Of a stretch of DNA of 64,000 bases, positions 1 to 8,858 are shown one piece after another (positions within the stretch are counted from its first letter, which is position 1; every line of letters begins with the position of its first letter). The notes beneath the pieces are model-generated. The model was given only the letters and a program-made list of their open reading frames with translations, was not told the origin of the DNA and ran no database searches. The translations under genes were made by a program, and so were the position numbers. Source of the stretch: Acidobacteriota bacterium (lineage in GTDB: Bacteria; Acidobacteriota; Terriglobia; Acidiferrales; UBA7541); the NCBI GenBank assembly GCA_021832085.1, contig JAKBLM010000016.1, positions 16,580 to 80,579 on the forward strand. The letters run 5' to 3'.

Positions 1-1050
1 GAACTGCTGGCTGACGCCGGTTTCCAGGTCGAGCGAGGCGTCTGCAACATACCCACCGCGTTTATCGCTCGCGCGGGCTCCGGGCCGCTCCACGTCTCCA
101 TCTGCGCCGAATACGATGCCCTTCCCGGGATCGGCCATGCTTGCGGCCACAACATTATCGCCGCCATGTCGGCCGGCGCGGGCATCGCCGCGGCACGGGC
201 CGCCGACGAGGCCGGGCTGACTGTCACCGTCGTCGGAACGCCCGCCGAGGAGGTCGGCAACGTCGGCGGGAAAATCCTCCTGCTGGAGCGCGGTGCCTTT
301 AACGACGCGCATGCCGCGATGATGGTTCACCCGGCTCCCATCGACGGCATCACTCCGCCAATGATCGCCGCAGCGCTCTTCGACGTTCAGTACGAAGGAA
401 AGGAATCCCATGCTTCCGCCTTCCCCGAGATGGGCATCAACGCTGCCGACGCCCTGACCGTTGCGCAGGTCGCCATCGGCCTTCTTCGCCAGCACATTCG
501 TTCGACCGACCGCATCCACGGCATCGTTACCCACGGCGGCGACGCGCCTAACGTCGTTCCCGCTCACACAACCGCGAAATACATGGTCCGGGCGCAAACG
601 ATCGAGGAACTGGCCGAAGTTCGCCAGAAGGTTTTCCGCTGCTTCGAAGCGGGAGCGCTGGCCACCGGCTCGAAACTGGAAATCATTGGCGGCGAAAAGC
701 CTTACGCCCAGGTGGTTCACGACGCTGCCCTTGCTGAACTCTATCGTCGCAATGCCGAGAGCGTTGGCCGCCAATTCCCCGATCTCGGTAAGGCGGGCAA
801 CCGCTTCGCCGCTTCCACGGACATGGGCAACGTCTCGCTCGCTATCCCTTCCATTCATCCCATGATTGGCATCGATTCGTATCCCGCAGTCAATCACCAG
901 CCGGAATTCACCGCCCACTGCATTTCCGAGGCAGCCGATAAAGCATTGTGGGACGGGGCGTTAGCCATGGCCTGGACGGCCATTGATATGGCCTCGACGC
1001 CCTCTATCCGCGATCGTCTGCTCGCCCGCGGCGCCGGCCCACGCCCCTGA
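1..1050 (+). CDS. M20-family amidohydrolase, 3' part (5' end outside window)
   Basis: The reading frame is open from base 1, so the start lies upstream; about 349 residues are visible. The fragment carries the metal-site signature of M20D amidohydrolases (AEYDALPGIGHACGHN, residues 29-44 of the fragment) and the downstream GTPAEEVG motif, which supplies the catalytic Glu pair. A dimerisation (lid) domain follows, and a late histidine in AVNHQPEF fits the last metal ligand. Members hydrolyse N-acyl or aminobenzoyl-amino-acid amide bonds with two divalent metals in the cytoplasm. The sequence resembles the AbgB/PM20D2 branch, but the substrate cannot be read from sequence. The family assignment is firm. 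Confidence 0.9.
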   Translation, partial: ELLADAGFQVERGVCNIPTAFIARAGSGPLHVSICAEYDALPGIGHACGHNIIAAMSAGAGIAAARAADEAGLTVTVVGTPAEEVGNVGGKILLLERGAFNDAHAAMMVHPAPIDGITPPMIAAALFDVQYEGKESHASAFPEMGINAADALTVAQVAIGLLRQHIRSTDRIHGIVTHGGDAPNVVPAHTTAKYMVRAQTIEELAEVRQKVFRCFEAGALATGSKLEIIGGEKPYAQVVHDAALAELYRRNAESVGRQFPDLGKAGNRFAASTDMGNVSLAIPSIHPMIGIDSYPAVNHQPEFTAHCISEAADKALWDGALAMAWTAIDMASTPSIRDRLLARGAGPRP

Positions 1051-1156
1051 AAGAAACCTTTCTCCGACCGGCCTCGTCCAATTAGGCAATGCACTGAGCT
1101 TCCCCGTCTTATGGGACGTCATCGTTTGTTTGACCGCGTCCGTGGAGGAGGAGTGT

Positions 1157-1552
1157 ATGAGGAAGCGTACCGTGGTGGTGTTCGTGGTGATGCTGTTGTC
1201 GGCCGGCATGGCTTTCGCCGCGCAACAGCAAGGCAAAATGGGCAAGATGATGGGCAAGGGTAAGCCCACCATTGACGAGCAGGTTGCCCGGATGAAGAGC
1301 AACCTGAACTTGAACGACCATCAGGCGACCCAAGTGAAGGAACTGCTCGAAAAACAACAGCAGGAACGCCAAACCTGGCGGACCAGCAACCCTAACGCAA
1401 CCCAGGAAGAACTGAAGGCCCACCGGCGGCAGATGTGGCAACAGATGAACGCAGGCCTGAAGAAAATCCTGACTCCGGAACAGTACAAGAAACACCAGGA
1501 AATGATGCGGCGAGGGATGAAGCACGGCCCGAAAGGGCCCCCGCAGGGCTAG
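1157..1552 (+). CDS. Small exported Met-rich Spy/CpxP-like protein
   Basis: A 131-residue protein with a signal peptide (charged MRKRT, hydrophobic VVVFVVMLLSAGMAFA, cleavage near residue 21). The start is fixed by a GGAGGAGG Shine-Dalgarno sequence a few bases upstream; the frame runs further 5' but the signal peptide begins here. The mature part is helical and highly charged. A LNLNDHQATQVKELLEKQ segment and an ILTPEQYKKHQEMM segment resemble the LTxxQ repeats of Spy/CpxP periplasmic chaperones. A KMGKMMGKGK stretch and the MMRRGMKHG tail are Met/Lys/His rich, which could mean metal binding, but that is inference. A hairpin terminator follows directly, so it is probably a single-gene unit. 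Confidence 0.75.
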   Translation: MRKRTVVVFVVMLLSAGMAFAAQQQGKMGKMMGKGKPTIDEQVARMKSNLNLNDHQATQVKELLEKQQQERQTWRTSNPNATQEELKAHRRQMWQQMNAGLKKILTPEQYKKHQEMMRRGMKHGPKGPPQG

Positions 1553-1579
1553 TCTTCCCGAAGAGCTTGGGAGAAAGCC

Positions 1580-1623
1580 GGGGCGAGCGGCGCTATGGCC
1601 GGTCGCCCCGCTCCTCTTTTCTT
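1580..1623 (+). terminator. Rho-independent-like terminator after the Spy-like gene
   Basis: A GGGGCGA arm pairs with TCGCCCC around a short GC-rich inner stem and is followed by a pyrimidine stretch with a run of Ts (CTCCTCTTTTCTTC). It starts about 28 bases after the stop codon of the small exported protein gene. Confidence 0.6.
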
Positions 1624-1724
1624 CGATGGAATGCCAGAGCGACTTTTCCCGCCACGAAGGACACCCCGACTCACGCCTTCCGCTGCCTTCAGGGAAAATT
1701 TGCTGATAATCCGGTAGGCTTCTT

Positions 1725-2075
1725 TCAGCGAATCCCTACTTCTGTTGGGGTCAGGTTCGGCAGGTCGTGCGGGTCGCTGCCCTCGCTGAGCAGGCGCCGT
1801 CCCTTGTCGCTAATAACGAATTTCGAGCCACGCCACCGCAAGCCCTTGGGAACGACGTCTTCGATCAAGCCCGCTTCAACCATGGGTTGCACAGCCTTGT
1901 AGGAAATGTTGCGGTGACGACCCTCCCGCGGAAACAGGCTGGCAATCGTACCACCGCGGGTGTGGACGATCGCGATAATGCCGCCGTCGGCGAGGATTCC
2001 CAGCAGTTCCCGCTGGGGACCGCTCACCTGGATACGCGCATGTTTCACGGCCCGGAATATATACCAAAAAGGCAC
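1725..2075 (-). CDS. Small winged-helix-like hypothetical protein
   Basis: A 116-residue frame starting at GTG; a second in-frame GTG at 2048 would give a shorter protein beginning VKHARIQVSG. The C-terminal half reads like a winged helix: a helix ISYKAVQPMVEAGLIE, then strands WRGSKFVISDKGRRLL, which resembles the ITxxGR wing of MarR/PadR-like regulators. No specific family is recognised. The upstream side (2076-2120) is unusually AT-rich for this genome and includes TATATAT, possibly a promoter. It stands alone, with the threonine aldolase gene behind it on the same strand. It could be a DNA-binding regulator; the coding status is probable rather than certain. Confidence 0.55.
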   Translation of the reverse strand: MPFWYIFRAVKHARIQVSGPQRELLGILADGGIIAIVHTRGGTIASLFPREGRHRNISYKAVQPMVEAGLIEDVVPKGLRWRGSKFVISDKGRRLLSEGSDPHDLPNLTPTEVGIR

Positions 2076-2268
2076 CTTCTTTTCTATGAATTGGGCTCAA
2101 TGTTTACCCAAATGCAAATAGGTGGTTGCTAGAACCGCTCCACGGTCCACGCTGCGAGAGCCTGAACAGGCAGCCAGAAGGCACAACAGGGCCAGGCAGG
2201 AGCAGCTTCAGGCCAGGGACGGCCGGCTGCGGGGTAAGGTTCGCGACGCCGGGCCCGCCTCGTCAGGA

Positions 2269-3309
2269 TTATGCCCCCAAGGCGTCTTTCATGGCAGCGA
2301 TGGCGCGCTCGATCCCCTGCCGGTCCACGTCCATGTGGGTGACCATGCGAACGGCGTGCTTTGAGACCCCCGAGGCCAGCACACCATGGCCCCGCAGAGC
2401 TTCGCAGACCTTGTCGGCGCTTTTCTTCGATTTCTCCACACCGAAAATCACGATATTTGTCCGAACCGAGCTCGGATCGAGCGTTACACCCGGCAGTTCC
2501 GCCAGGGCCTCGGCCAGCCGGCGTGCATTCGCATGGTCCTCGACCAGACGCGCGGGCGACTCTCGCAAGGCGACCAGCGCCGCAGCTGCCAGAACACCCG
2601 CTTGCCGCATGCCGCCGCCAAGCATCTTCCGGGCGGAGCGTGCCTGCGTGATGAACTCGCGCGACCCCACAATCATGGAGCCGACCGGAGCGCCCAGGCC
2701 CTTGGAAAGCGAGAACATGACCGAATCGAATTTCCGCGAAAGCCGCGCCACGCTTTCGCCGAGCGCGACAGAGGCATTGAAAACCCGCGCCCCGTCGAGG
2801 TGCACCCGCAGGCCCGCCTGATGGGAGCGGTCGCAAATCTCGTCGGCGACGGCCGGCGGATAGAGTGTGCCGCCGGCCATATTGTGAGTGTTCTCGAGCG
2901 AGACGAGCGCCGTTTGCGAGAAATAGTAGGTTTTGGGCCGGATTTCCCGTTCAATCTGTTCCCAGGAAAGGATGCCGTCGGGAGTGGGGATCGGCCTCGG
3001 AAAGGCGCCCGCAATAGCGGCCATGGAGGCCATTTCGTACTGATTGATGTGCGCTTTCTGCTCGCAGATCACCTCGGTCCCCGGCCTGGTCGATAGCTTG
3101 ATCGAGATCAGATTGCCCATCGAACCCGAGGGCACAAAGAGCGACGCTTCCCGCTCGAAGAGTTGCGCAGCATACTCCTCCAGCCGGTTCATTGTCGGAT
3201 CTTCGCCGTAGACGTCGTCGCCCACTTCCGCTTCAGCCATCGCGCGGCGCATTGCCGCCGTCGGCCGCGTCACCGTGTCACTGCGCAAATCCACCAGCGT
3301 GTCGCTCAT
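2269..3309 (-). CDS. ltaE: Low-specificity L-threonine aldolase
   Basis: A 346-residue PLP enzyme of the beta-eliminating lyase (GLY1/LtaE) family that cleaves L-threonine or L-allo-threonine to glycine and acetaldehyde in the cytoplasm. The N-terminus VDLRSDTVTRPT and GDDVYGEDPT are typical. HLDGAR at residues 170-175 carries the PLP-binding Asp and Arg, and SLSKGLGAPVGS holds the Schiff-base lysine at about residue 203. Length is normal for the family. A GAGGGAA Shine-Dalgarno lies upstream of the ATG. It is separated by about 90 bases from the upstream hemW gene on the same strand and may share its transcript. Confidence 0.93.
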   Translation of the reverse strand: MSDTLVDLRSDTVTRPTAAMRRAMAEAEVGDDVYGEDPTMNRLEEYAAQLFEREASLFVPSGSMGNLISIKLSTRPGTEVICEQKAHINQYEMASMAAIAGAFPRPIPTPDGILSWEQIEREIRPKTYYFSQTALVSLENTHNMAGGTLYPPAVADEICDRSHQAGLRVHLDGARVFNASVALGESVARLSRKFDSVMFSLSKGLGAPVGSMIVGSREFITQARSARKMLGGGMRQAGVLAAAALVALRESPARLVEDHANARRLAEALAELPGVTLDPSSVRTNIVIFGVEKSKKSADKVCEALRGHGVLASGVSKHAVRMVTHMDVDRQGIERAIAAMKDALGA

Positions 3310-3402
3310 CCGCTTATTCCCTCGCTCGTTTTATTTGAGGCCGGTTTTTCCGAGTGCTGCCTCGCACTGGAAATCGGCCGCCGGCCGCCGAAGCCCGCAT
3401 CG

Positions 3403-4593
3403 TCAATCGAGCAGCCTGACAAACACCTCGTTCGAAACCGCTATGCGCGAAGGCGCCAGCCGCACACGCCCTTCGTTCATCTCGATCAAACCCTCGTCGA
3501 CGAGCGGGCGCACGCGTTCGTCCAGATTCACCTGGTACCGCCGCTCGATGGGCGCCAGTTCGATCCCCTCAAGTTGCCGCAGCCCGAGAAACAGCTCTTC
3601 CTCGAGCGCCTGCCCTCGGTCAACGGTTTCCCGTTCGTCGAGTACCAGATGGGCATCCAGCATCGCCGCCGCGTAAACGACCGGATCGTGCGTATTCGCC
3701 CAGCGTTCGCCGCCGTCGAAGGAATGGGCGCCGGCGCCGAAGCCGAGATACGGCTCGCGCCGCCAATATTTCAGGTTGTGCCGCGAGCGGAAACCGGGAA
3801 GCGCCCAGTTGGAAATTTCGTAGTGCTCGTAGCCATGGGCAGCGAGCCGGGCGCAAGCGGTCTCGTAAAAGGACGCTGCCTGGTCGTCGTCCGGCAGCGC
3901 CGGAACGCTGTAGCGGCGTCCGCCGCCCAGCGCTTCGCGTCCCAAACGACTTCCTTCGTCGAGCTCGAGCAGATAGATCGAGACGTGACGCGGCTTCAGG
4001 CGCAGCAACTCGCCGAGCGAGGACTGCCACGTTTCGGCCGTCTGGTGCGGCAGGCCGGCGATCAGGTCGAAACTTACGTTGCCGAGCCCGGCTGCCTCAA
4101 GCCGCTCGATCGCCGTGAAGATATCCGCGCGCCGATGGCGACGCCCCACGGCCTTCAATTCCGTATCCGCGAAAGACTGCACACCCAGGCTGATCCGGTT
4201 GAATCCGGCCGAGCGCCACGCCCGAGCTTTCTCCACGCTCACCGTTTCCGGATCGGCTTCCAGCGTGATTTCCGCCGCCGCATTGCCAAAGGCCTGACGC
4301 ACCGCATCGAGCAAGCGAGCCAGATCGCCGGGCTCGAGCAAGCTGGGCGTACCACCCCCGAGGTAGATTGTTTCGGCGGCAAATCTCGGCTGCTGCTGCC
4401 ATGCAGCGAGCCCTGCACGCCGGTACAACTCTTCATGCTCGGCGATTTCCCGGCAGACTGCGTCCACGTAGGGTTCGAAAATCTCCCGCGGGAATACCCC
4501 CGTGGAAAAATTGCAGTAGCTGCACTTCGATTGGCAGAAGGGGACCTGGATGTACACGCCCAGATTTTGCCCGGCGATGTTCACGCTCGGCAT
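3403..4593 (-). CDS. hemW: HemW-type radical SAM protein (coproporphyrinogen oxidase-like)
   Basis: A 396-residue radical SAM protein. The CxxxCxxC cluster is CQSKCSYC (Cys20, Cys24, Cys27), followed by the SAM-binding YLGGGTPS motif. The C-terminal HemN-type domain has RHNLKYW and GFGAGAHSF signatures. HemW proteins resemble oxygen-independent coproporphyrinogen III oxidase, but characterised members act as heme chaperones that insert heme into target proteins. The CxxxCxxC spacing without a fourth N-terminal Cys motif, and the length, favour HemW over true HemN. Its ATG overlaps the yjbQ stop codon (TAATG), so the two are translationally coupled. Confidence 0.9.
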   Translation of the reverse strand: MPSVNIAGQNLGVYIQVPFCQSKCSYCNFSTGVFPREIFEPYVDAVCREIAEHEELYRRAGLAAWQQQPRFAAETIYLGGGTPSLLEPGDLARLLDAVRQAFGNAAAEITLEADPETVSVEKARAWRSAGFNRISLGVQSFADTELKAVGRRHRRADIFTAIERLEAAGLGNVSFDLIAGLPHQTAETWQSSLGELLRLKPRHVSIYLLELDEGSRLGREALGGGRRYSVPALPDDDQAASFYETACARLAAHGYEHYEISNWALPGFRSRHNLKYWRREPYLGFGAGAHSFDGGERWANTHDPVVYAAAMLDAHLVLDERETVDRGQALEEELFLGLRQLEGIELAPIERRYQVNLDERVRPLVDEGLIEMNEGRVRLAPSRIAVSNEVFVRLLD

Positions 4594-5024
4594 TATGCGG
4601 ATGGATCGGGCACGATCTTCAGACGCACGCGGCGGTCGCGCGGACCGTCAAATTCGCAAAAGAAGATTCCCTGCCAGCGCCCCAGATCGAGTCGCCCGTG
4701 GTCGACGAACACCGTGACCGACGACCCGATGAGGGCCGCCTTGGCGTGGGCGTCGGCGTTGCCCTCGAGGTGCTCGTAGTGGGCGCTATGGGGCACCAGC
4801 CGGTCTAGCACCGCCTCGATATCCCTGGCAACAGCCGGATCGTCGTGCTCGTTCACGATCACGGCCGCGGTCGTGTGCGGCACGAACAGGTGGCACACTC
4901 CCGAAGCAATCCCGGAAGCTGCGATCTGGTTTTCCACCGCGGCGGTGATGTCCACCAGTTCCGACCGCCGCGAAGTCCGCACCGACAGCTGGGCGGCGAA
5001 GGCGTGGCTGATCCCTTCTTTCAC
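4593..5024 (-). CDS. yjbQ: YjbQ family protein (UPF0047, secondary thiamine-phosphate synthase type)
   Basis: A 143-residue single-domain protein with the hallmark segment HLFVPHTTAAVIVNEHDDPAV and the late H-G-L-G-x-WQGIFF-like element DLGRWQGIFFCEFDGPRDR, typical of UPF0047. Some members show weak thiamine-phosphate synthase activity, but the cellular role is unsettled. The start is GTG at 5024: an ATG just upstream is closed at once by TGA. GGGGAAATG, overlapping the end of the aldolase gene, supplies the Shine-Dalgarno. It sits 4 bases after the lacD stop and overlaps the hemW start, so the three genes form one unit. Confidence 0.88.
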   Translation of the reverse strand: MKEGISHAFAAQLSVRTSRRSELVDITAAVENQIAASGIASGVCHLFVPHTTAAVIVNEHDDPAVARDIEAVLDRLVPHSAHYEHLEGNADAHAKAALIGSSVTVFVDHGRLDLGRWQGIFFCEFDGPRDRRVRLKIVPDPSA

Positions 5025-5028
5025 GATT

Positions 5029-6057
5029 TCATTTCCCCGCCAGTGCCGCCGAAGATGCCGCTCCGTAAAAGCCGAACCAAGGCTTGGCCGCTTCGAGCGC
5101 CTTGTTCACGCGCTGGATGTTGCGCACACCTTCCCCCGCGAGCCAGTCTTCGAGCGCTTTTGGTCCCTGTTTCGCGTAGACCGGGATGCCTTCCTGCCAG
5201 GTGGCGCGTCCGCAAAGCACTCCCGCAAAGGGAACGCCCGATTCGGCAGCCAATTCCAGGCTTTCAATGAACACGTCGTTGGACACGCCCGCGGAAAGAT
5301 AGATGAACGGCTGCTTCGCTTCGGCCGCCGCGGCCCGGAAGTGCTGTTTGGCTTCCTCGCGCGTATAGGCCGATTCGCCTTTGCAGGCACTGGCGCCCTT
5401 GACGAACGCCAGACTGACCGGGATTTCCACCTTGAGCACGTCGACGCCGTATTCCGGTTTGGAAAACTCGGCCATGCTCCGTTTCACGACTTCCGGCTTG
5501 TTGCGGGCGTACTCGAGGCCCTTCACGTCGAGCTTGTCGTCGTACCCGACGAACTCCAGGAAAAACGGAATGTCGGCGGCGCGGCATTCGGCGCCCAGGC
5601 GTTCCACCCAGGCGTGCTTGATGTCGTTGATCTCGGGCGCTTCGAACGGATTGTAATAGAGCAGCGCCTTGATGCAGTCCGCGCCGGCCTGTGCCAGGCG
5701 TCGCACCGAAAAGTGCTCCAGCAAGTCGGGCAACCGGCCGGGTCGTGTGTTGTCGTAGCCGCTGCGCTCGTAGGCGAGCAGCAATCCGCAGCCCTTGGCG
5801 CGATGACGCGCCGCTTCCAGCCCGTATTCCGGGTCCAGCAGGATGGCGCTGGCGTGCGGGGTCAGGATGCGCGTCACCGCCTGTTTGAATTCCGCCATCA
5901 TCCCGGAGGTGACGGCGCTCTTGTCGACACCTTTCGCCTTGGCGATTGCGGAGAGCAGCGAACCGCGCTGATCCATCGCGGCGGCGGCGATCACTCCGCG
6001 CTTTGTCGAAACGGCGTCGAGCTTCTGTAGTTTGCCGGGAGTTATGTGGTTCTTCAT
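5029..6057 (-). CDS. lacD: Tagatose 1,6-diphosphate aldolase-like class I aldolase
   Basis: About 342 residues from ATG 6057, which has a GAGGGT Shine-Dalgarno; a TTG at 6072 would add five residues. The protein matches the LacD family: AAAAMDQRGSL near the N-terminus, ILLDPEYGLEA, and DVLKVEIPV, whose lysine fits the Schiff-base lysine of class I TIM-barrel aldolases. Family members cleave tagatose 1,6-bisphosphate, and often fructose 1,6-bisphosphate, to DHAP and glyceraldehyde 3-phosphate. No lactose or galactose genes are nearby, so here it may serve as a general ketose-bisphosphate or sulfosugar-type aldolase. It is the first gene of the lacD-yjbQ-hemW run. Confidence 0.85.
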   Translation of the reverse strand: MKNHITPGKLQKLDAVSTKRGVIAAAAMDQRGSLLSAIAKAKGVDKSAVTSGMMAEFKQAVTRILTPHASAILLDPEYGLEAARHRAKGCGLLLAYERSGYDNTRPGRLPDLLEHFSVRRLAQAGADCIKALLYYNPFEAPEINDIKHAWVERLGAECRAADIPFFLEFVGYDDKLDVKGLEYARNKPEVVKRSMAEFSKPEYGVDVLKVEIPVSLAFVKGASACKGESAYTREEAKQHFRAAAAEAKQPFIYLSAGVSNDVFIESLELAAESGVPFAGVLCGRATWQEGIPVYAKQGPKALEDWLAGEGVRNIQRVNKALEAAKPWFGFYGAASSAALAGK

Positions 6058-6135
6058 TGTCGTTACCCTCAACCTACTCTAAACGGCAGCGGGCGGCAAG
6101 CCGGTCGAAGCCGATGGCCTGGACCGCCCGTCGCA

Positions 6136-7761
6136 CTAATCCGGTGTGATCACCATGTGCTGCCCGGCTTCTGGCGAGGCGCATTCCTCGATCCTGTCGA
6201 GCAGCTGCATGCCCTGCCAGGCGAGCATCGGAAGGAAACAAAGGGTACGTTCCTGCAGCCCATGACGGGGATAAAGCAGATCCGTGAGCATCTGTTCGTG
6301 CCGGTCGAGAATGCCGGATCGCAAGCCGATCGCGTGCCCGGCCTTTTCGTGCAGCTTGGTGTATTGATAGAGGATTTTTCGCTCCACCGTTTCGAGCGCT
6401 CCAGCGAGCGTCGCGTCGAGCCGAACCAACGGATCGCGCAAATTTGCGAGCAACTCGCGCAATTGCGCTTCGCCGGCCGTGAAACGCTGAATCAAGTCGC
6501 CAGGGAGCGTCTCGCTCTCCATCAATTGTCGCAGATGCTGCCGGCCTTTGAAGACATCGGTGATCCCAAGGTGGTATTTCGCCAGCAGCCGCGCCAGCTG
6601 CGGCTCGACCAGCGTGAAGCCGGGTCGCGGCAGAACGGCCGGCATCGGCACGCCCAGCCGCTGGTACACCGCCTGCGCCTGGGCCAGGTAGGCGATTTCG
6701 GCTGCGCCCCCGAGGGAGGCCGCGGTGCCGAGCAGCGCGTCCTGGATCACCGGCCGCAAGAGCACGTTGCCACTGGCGCGCTCCGGGCGCTCACTGATCG
6801 CCTTCCGCAACTCGGATGGCGAGGCGCCCACTTGGCCCACGTAAAATTTGCCCCCGCGGAATTCCACCGGGACGCGGCGCCCATCCTGCTCCCAGAAGAG
6901 CAGCGTGCTTTCCTCGCTCACGCGCACCTGCGCGTGATAGCCTCTGTTGACCAGCCGTTCCGCGCGAGCCAGCAACTCGCCATCGAGCTGATCGCGGGCG
7001 TCGAGGGCGGCCAGGTACACTTCTTTCACCGGCGCGTGCAGATCCGGGTCGAGCGGGTCGATCAGAATCAGGCCCCGGCCGGCGAAGAGCCGCGCCATCA
7101 GGCGCCCGAAAGCCGTTCCGAGCGTTTCACCCGGCCGATAGGATTCCCGCAACGCCTCGCTCACGTGGGGCGACGACGGCCCTTCGAGCTTGGCGCAAGC
7201 CGTTTCCACCGCTACCGTCACTTCCTCCGGCAGCTCGACGCGGCCCACCGGCCGGCCCACCACCAGTTCGCTGAACGGCAGCTCAATCAGCTCGAATCCT
7301 GCGCGCGTGGGCCAGTAGCACTGATTCACTTCGGCCAGGTCGTGATCCTCGGACGCCATCCAGAAGATCGGTACAGCATCGAAGCCGCTTTCGGTGAGTT
7401 CGCGTGCCAGCCGCAGAGCGCCCAGCGCCTTATAAAACGTGAAGGCCGGACCGCTGAAGAGCCCGACCTGTTGCCCGGTAACGATGGCCACAGCCCCGTT
7501 TCGGAACCGCTCGATATTTCGTTCCACCGCCGCGTCGGCGCCGAACTGCCGATTCTGGCGCGTCAGCACGTCGGCCACCAGCGAGCGACGCTCCGGCGAC
7601 AGCCGCACAGCTTTCGCCGCGCGCAGGATGCCCTCGCGGGTTGGGGGATGGGCGTAGAAATCGGCCAGCCGCGAGAAATTTTCCAGATAGTCGGTGAGCA
7701 AACGTGTGGCGTGCGGCAAGCGCGAAAGTGGATATGGTCTACAGTCCATTGGTCCCGCCAT
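6136..7761 (-). CDS. bshC: Putative cysteine ligase BshC (bacillithiol synthesis)
   Basis: A 541-residue protein with the diagnostic VTGQQVGLFSGPAFTFYKAL segment and IFWMASEDHDLAEVN of BshC. A long helical coiled-coil-like region lies in the C-terminal third (AGEAQLRELLANLRDPLVRLDATL), as in the known structures. BshC is thought to add cysteine to glucosaminyl-malate in the last step of bacillithiol synthesis. The first ATG is at 7761; a second at 7749 (MDCRPYPLSRLP) fits the usual N-terminus and follows GGCGGGA, so it may be the true start. bshA and bshB are not in the window. Upstream 7762-7949 shows no other gene. Confidence 0.93.
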   Translation of the reverse strand: MAGPMDCRPYPLSRLPHATRLLTDYLENFSRLADFYAHPPTREGILRAAKAVRLSPERRSLVADVLTRQNRQFGADAAVERNIERFRNGAVAIVTGQQVGLFSGPAFTFYKALGALRLARELTESGFDAVPIFWMASEDHDLAEVNQCYWPTRAGFELIELPFSELVVGRPVGRVELPEEVTVAVETACAKLEGPSSPHVSEALRESYRPGETLGTAFGRLMARLFAGRGLILIDPLDPDLHAPVKEVYLAALDARDQLDGELLARAERLVNRGYHAQVRVSEESTLLFWEQDGRRVPVEFRGGKFYVGQVGASPSELRKAISERPERASGNVLLRPVIQDALLGTAASLGGAAEIAYLAQAQAVYQRLGVPMPAVLPRPGFTLVEPQLARLLAKYHLGITDVFKGRQHLRQLMESETLPGDLIQRFTAGEAQLRELLANLRDPLVRLDATLAGALETVERKILYQYTKLHEKAGHAIGLRSGILDRHEQMLTDLLYPRHGLQERTLCFLPMLAWQGMQLLDRIEECASPEAGQHMVITPD

Positions 7762-7949
7762 TGTTACATGGTGGAAGATGAGCGGGCAATCGCTTGCGAT
7801 TCAAGCATTTCGCGGCCCTGTAGCTGGGATGTCTCAGCCGTTTTCGTTTTCGGGATTGCCCTCGGCCGGCCCGCGCCTCCCGATTGCCAATGCGAGCGCA
7901 GGGCAAGATGCCAGGGAGGCGAAACGGCGCGCAGCCGCCGCTGAAGAAA

Positions 7950-8858
7950 CTACTGTTTCGCGACTTGCGCTTTCAGCGCGGCCAGAACGACCTTGATTTC
8001 CCGCTGCGCCGCTTCCTCCAACGGCCGCAACGGCTCGCGCACCGGCCCGCCATAATAGCCAAGCTGGTCGAGCGCGTATTTCATTCCCGCCACGCCATAT
8101 CGCGATACCAACACGCTGGACGCCGGCAACAATCTTTCCTGCAGGTTGCGGGCCCTATCGTACTGGCCGGCAACGGCAGCCTCGTACAGTTCCACACATT
8201 CCTCCGGCAGGGCGTCGGCCAACGCCATGATTCCGCCCGCAGCACCAATCGCGAGCGCCGGGAAGAACGTACTCGCGGAACCGACGAGCACATGAAACCC
8301 CGCGGGCGTGGCGCGCACGATCTCGGCGGCACGCTGCACCGAGCCCGAGCTGTCCTTGATCCCGACGATGTTCGGATGCTCGGCGAGCTCGGCGACCAGA
8401 GGCGCTTCCACGGTGACGCCCGTGTACTGAGGAATCGAATAGATCAGGATGGGGATCGGCGAGGCATCCGCCACGCGCCGATAGAACTCCGCGAGGAGTG
8501 CGGGCGTCATCTGCGGCCGGTAGTAGTGCGGCGTCCTTACCAGCGCTACTGCGTAGCCGAGCGCGGCGGCGCGCCGCGTGCGCGTGATCGTTTCCGTTGT
8601 GGATTCCGCCGCTGTGCCGGCCACCAGGATCTTGTCCGCGGCCGAGGCTTCGACCACCGCTGCCCACAACTCTTCGGTTTCCGCCATGCTCAGGAGAACG
8701 GCCTCGCCCGTCGAGCCGGCGGCGACGTAGCCCGCCAGCCGCGTATGGTTGTAACGCGCCAGGTTGCTTCGCAAGGCTTCGCGGGAAACCAAGTCTTCGG
8801 GATCGAAGGGAGTGGTGATCGGGATGAATACGCCTTTCAGCGCAATCGCCTCAGCCAT
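7950..8858 (-). CDS. Dihydrodipicolinate synthase/N-acetylneuraminate lyase family aldolase
   Basis: A 302-residue class I aldolase of the DapA/NanA TIM-barrel superfamily. [10 protein letters not shown] corresponds to the GTTGE carboxylate-binding loop, PHYYRP to the Tyr relay region, and GIKDSSG carries the Schiff-base lysine. The loop [10 protein letters not shown] differs from the YNVPGRTG of bona fide DapA and is closer to 4-hydroxy-2-oxoglutarate aldolase-like members, so lysine biosynthesis is not assured. A strong GGGAGG Shine-Dalgarno precedes the ATG, and the gene overlaps the end of carB by 8 bases, placing it last in the lepB-carA-carB run. The exact substrate is unknown. Confidence 0.85.
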   Translation of the reverse strand: MAEAIALKGVFIPITTPFDPEDLVSREALRSNLARYNHTRLAGYVAAGSTGEAVLLSMAETEELWAAVVEASAADKILVAGTAAESTTETITRTRRAAALGYAVALVRTPHYYRPQMTPALLAEFYRRVADASPIPILIYSIPQYTGVTVEAPLVAELAEHPNIVGIKDSSGSVQRAAEIVRATPAGFHVLVGSASTFFPALAIGAAGGIMALADALPEECVELYEAAVAGQYDRARNLQERLLPASSVLVSRYGVAGMKYALDQLGYYGGPVREPLRPLEEAAQREIKVVLAALKAQVAKQ

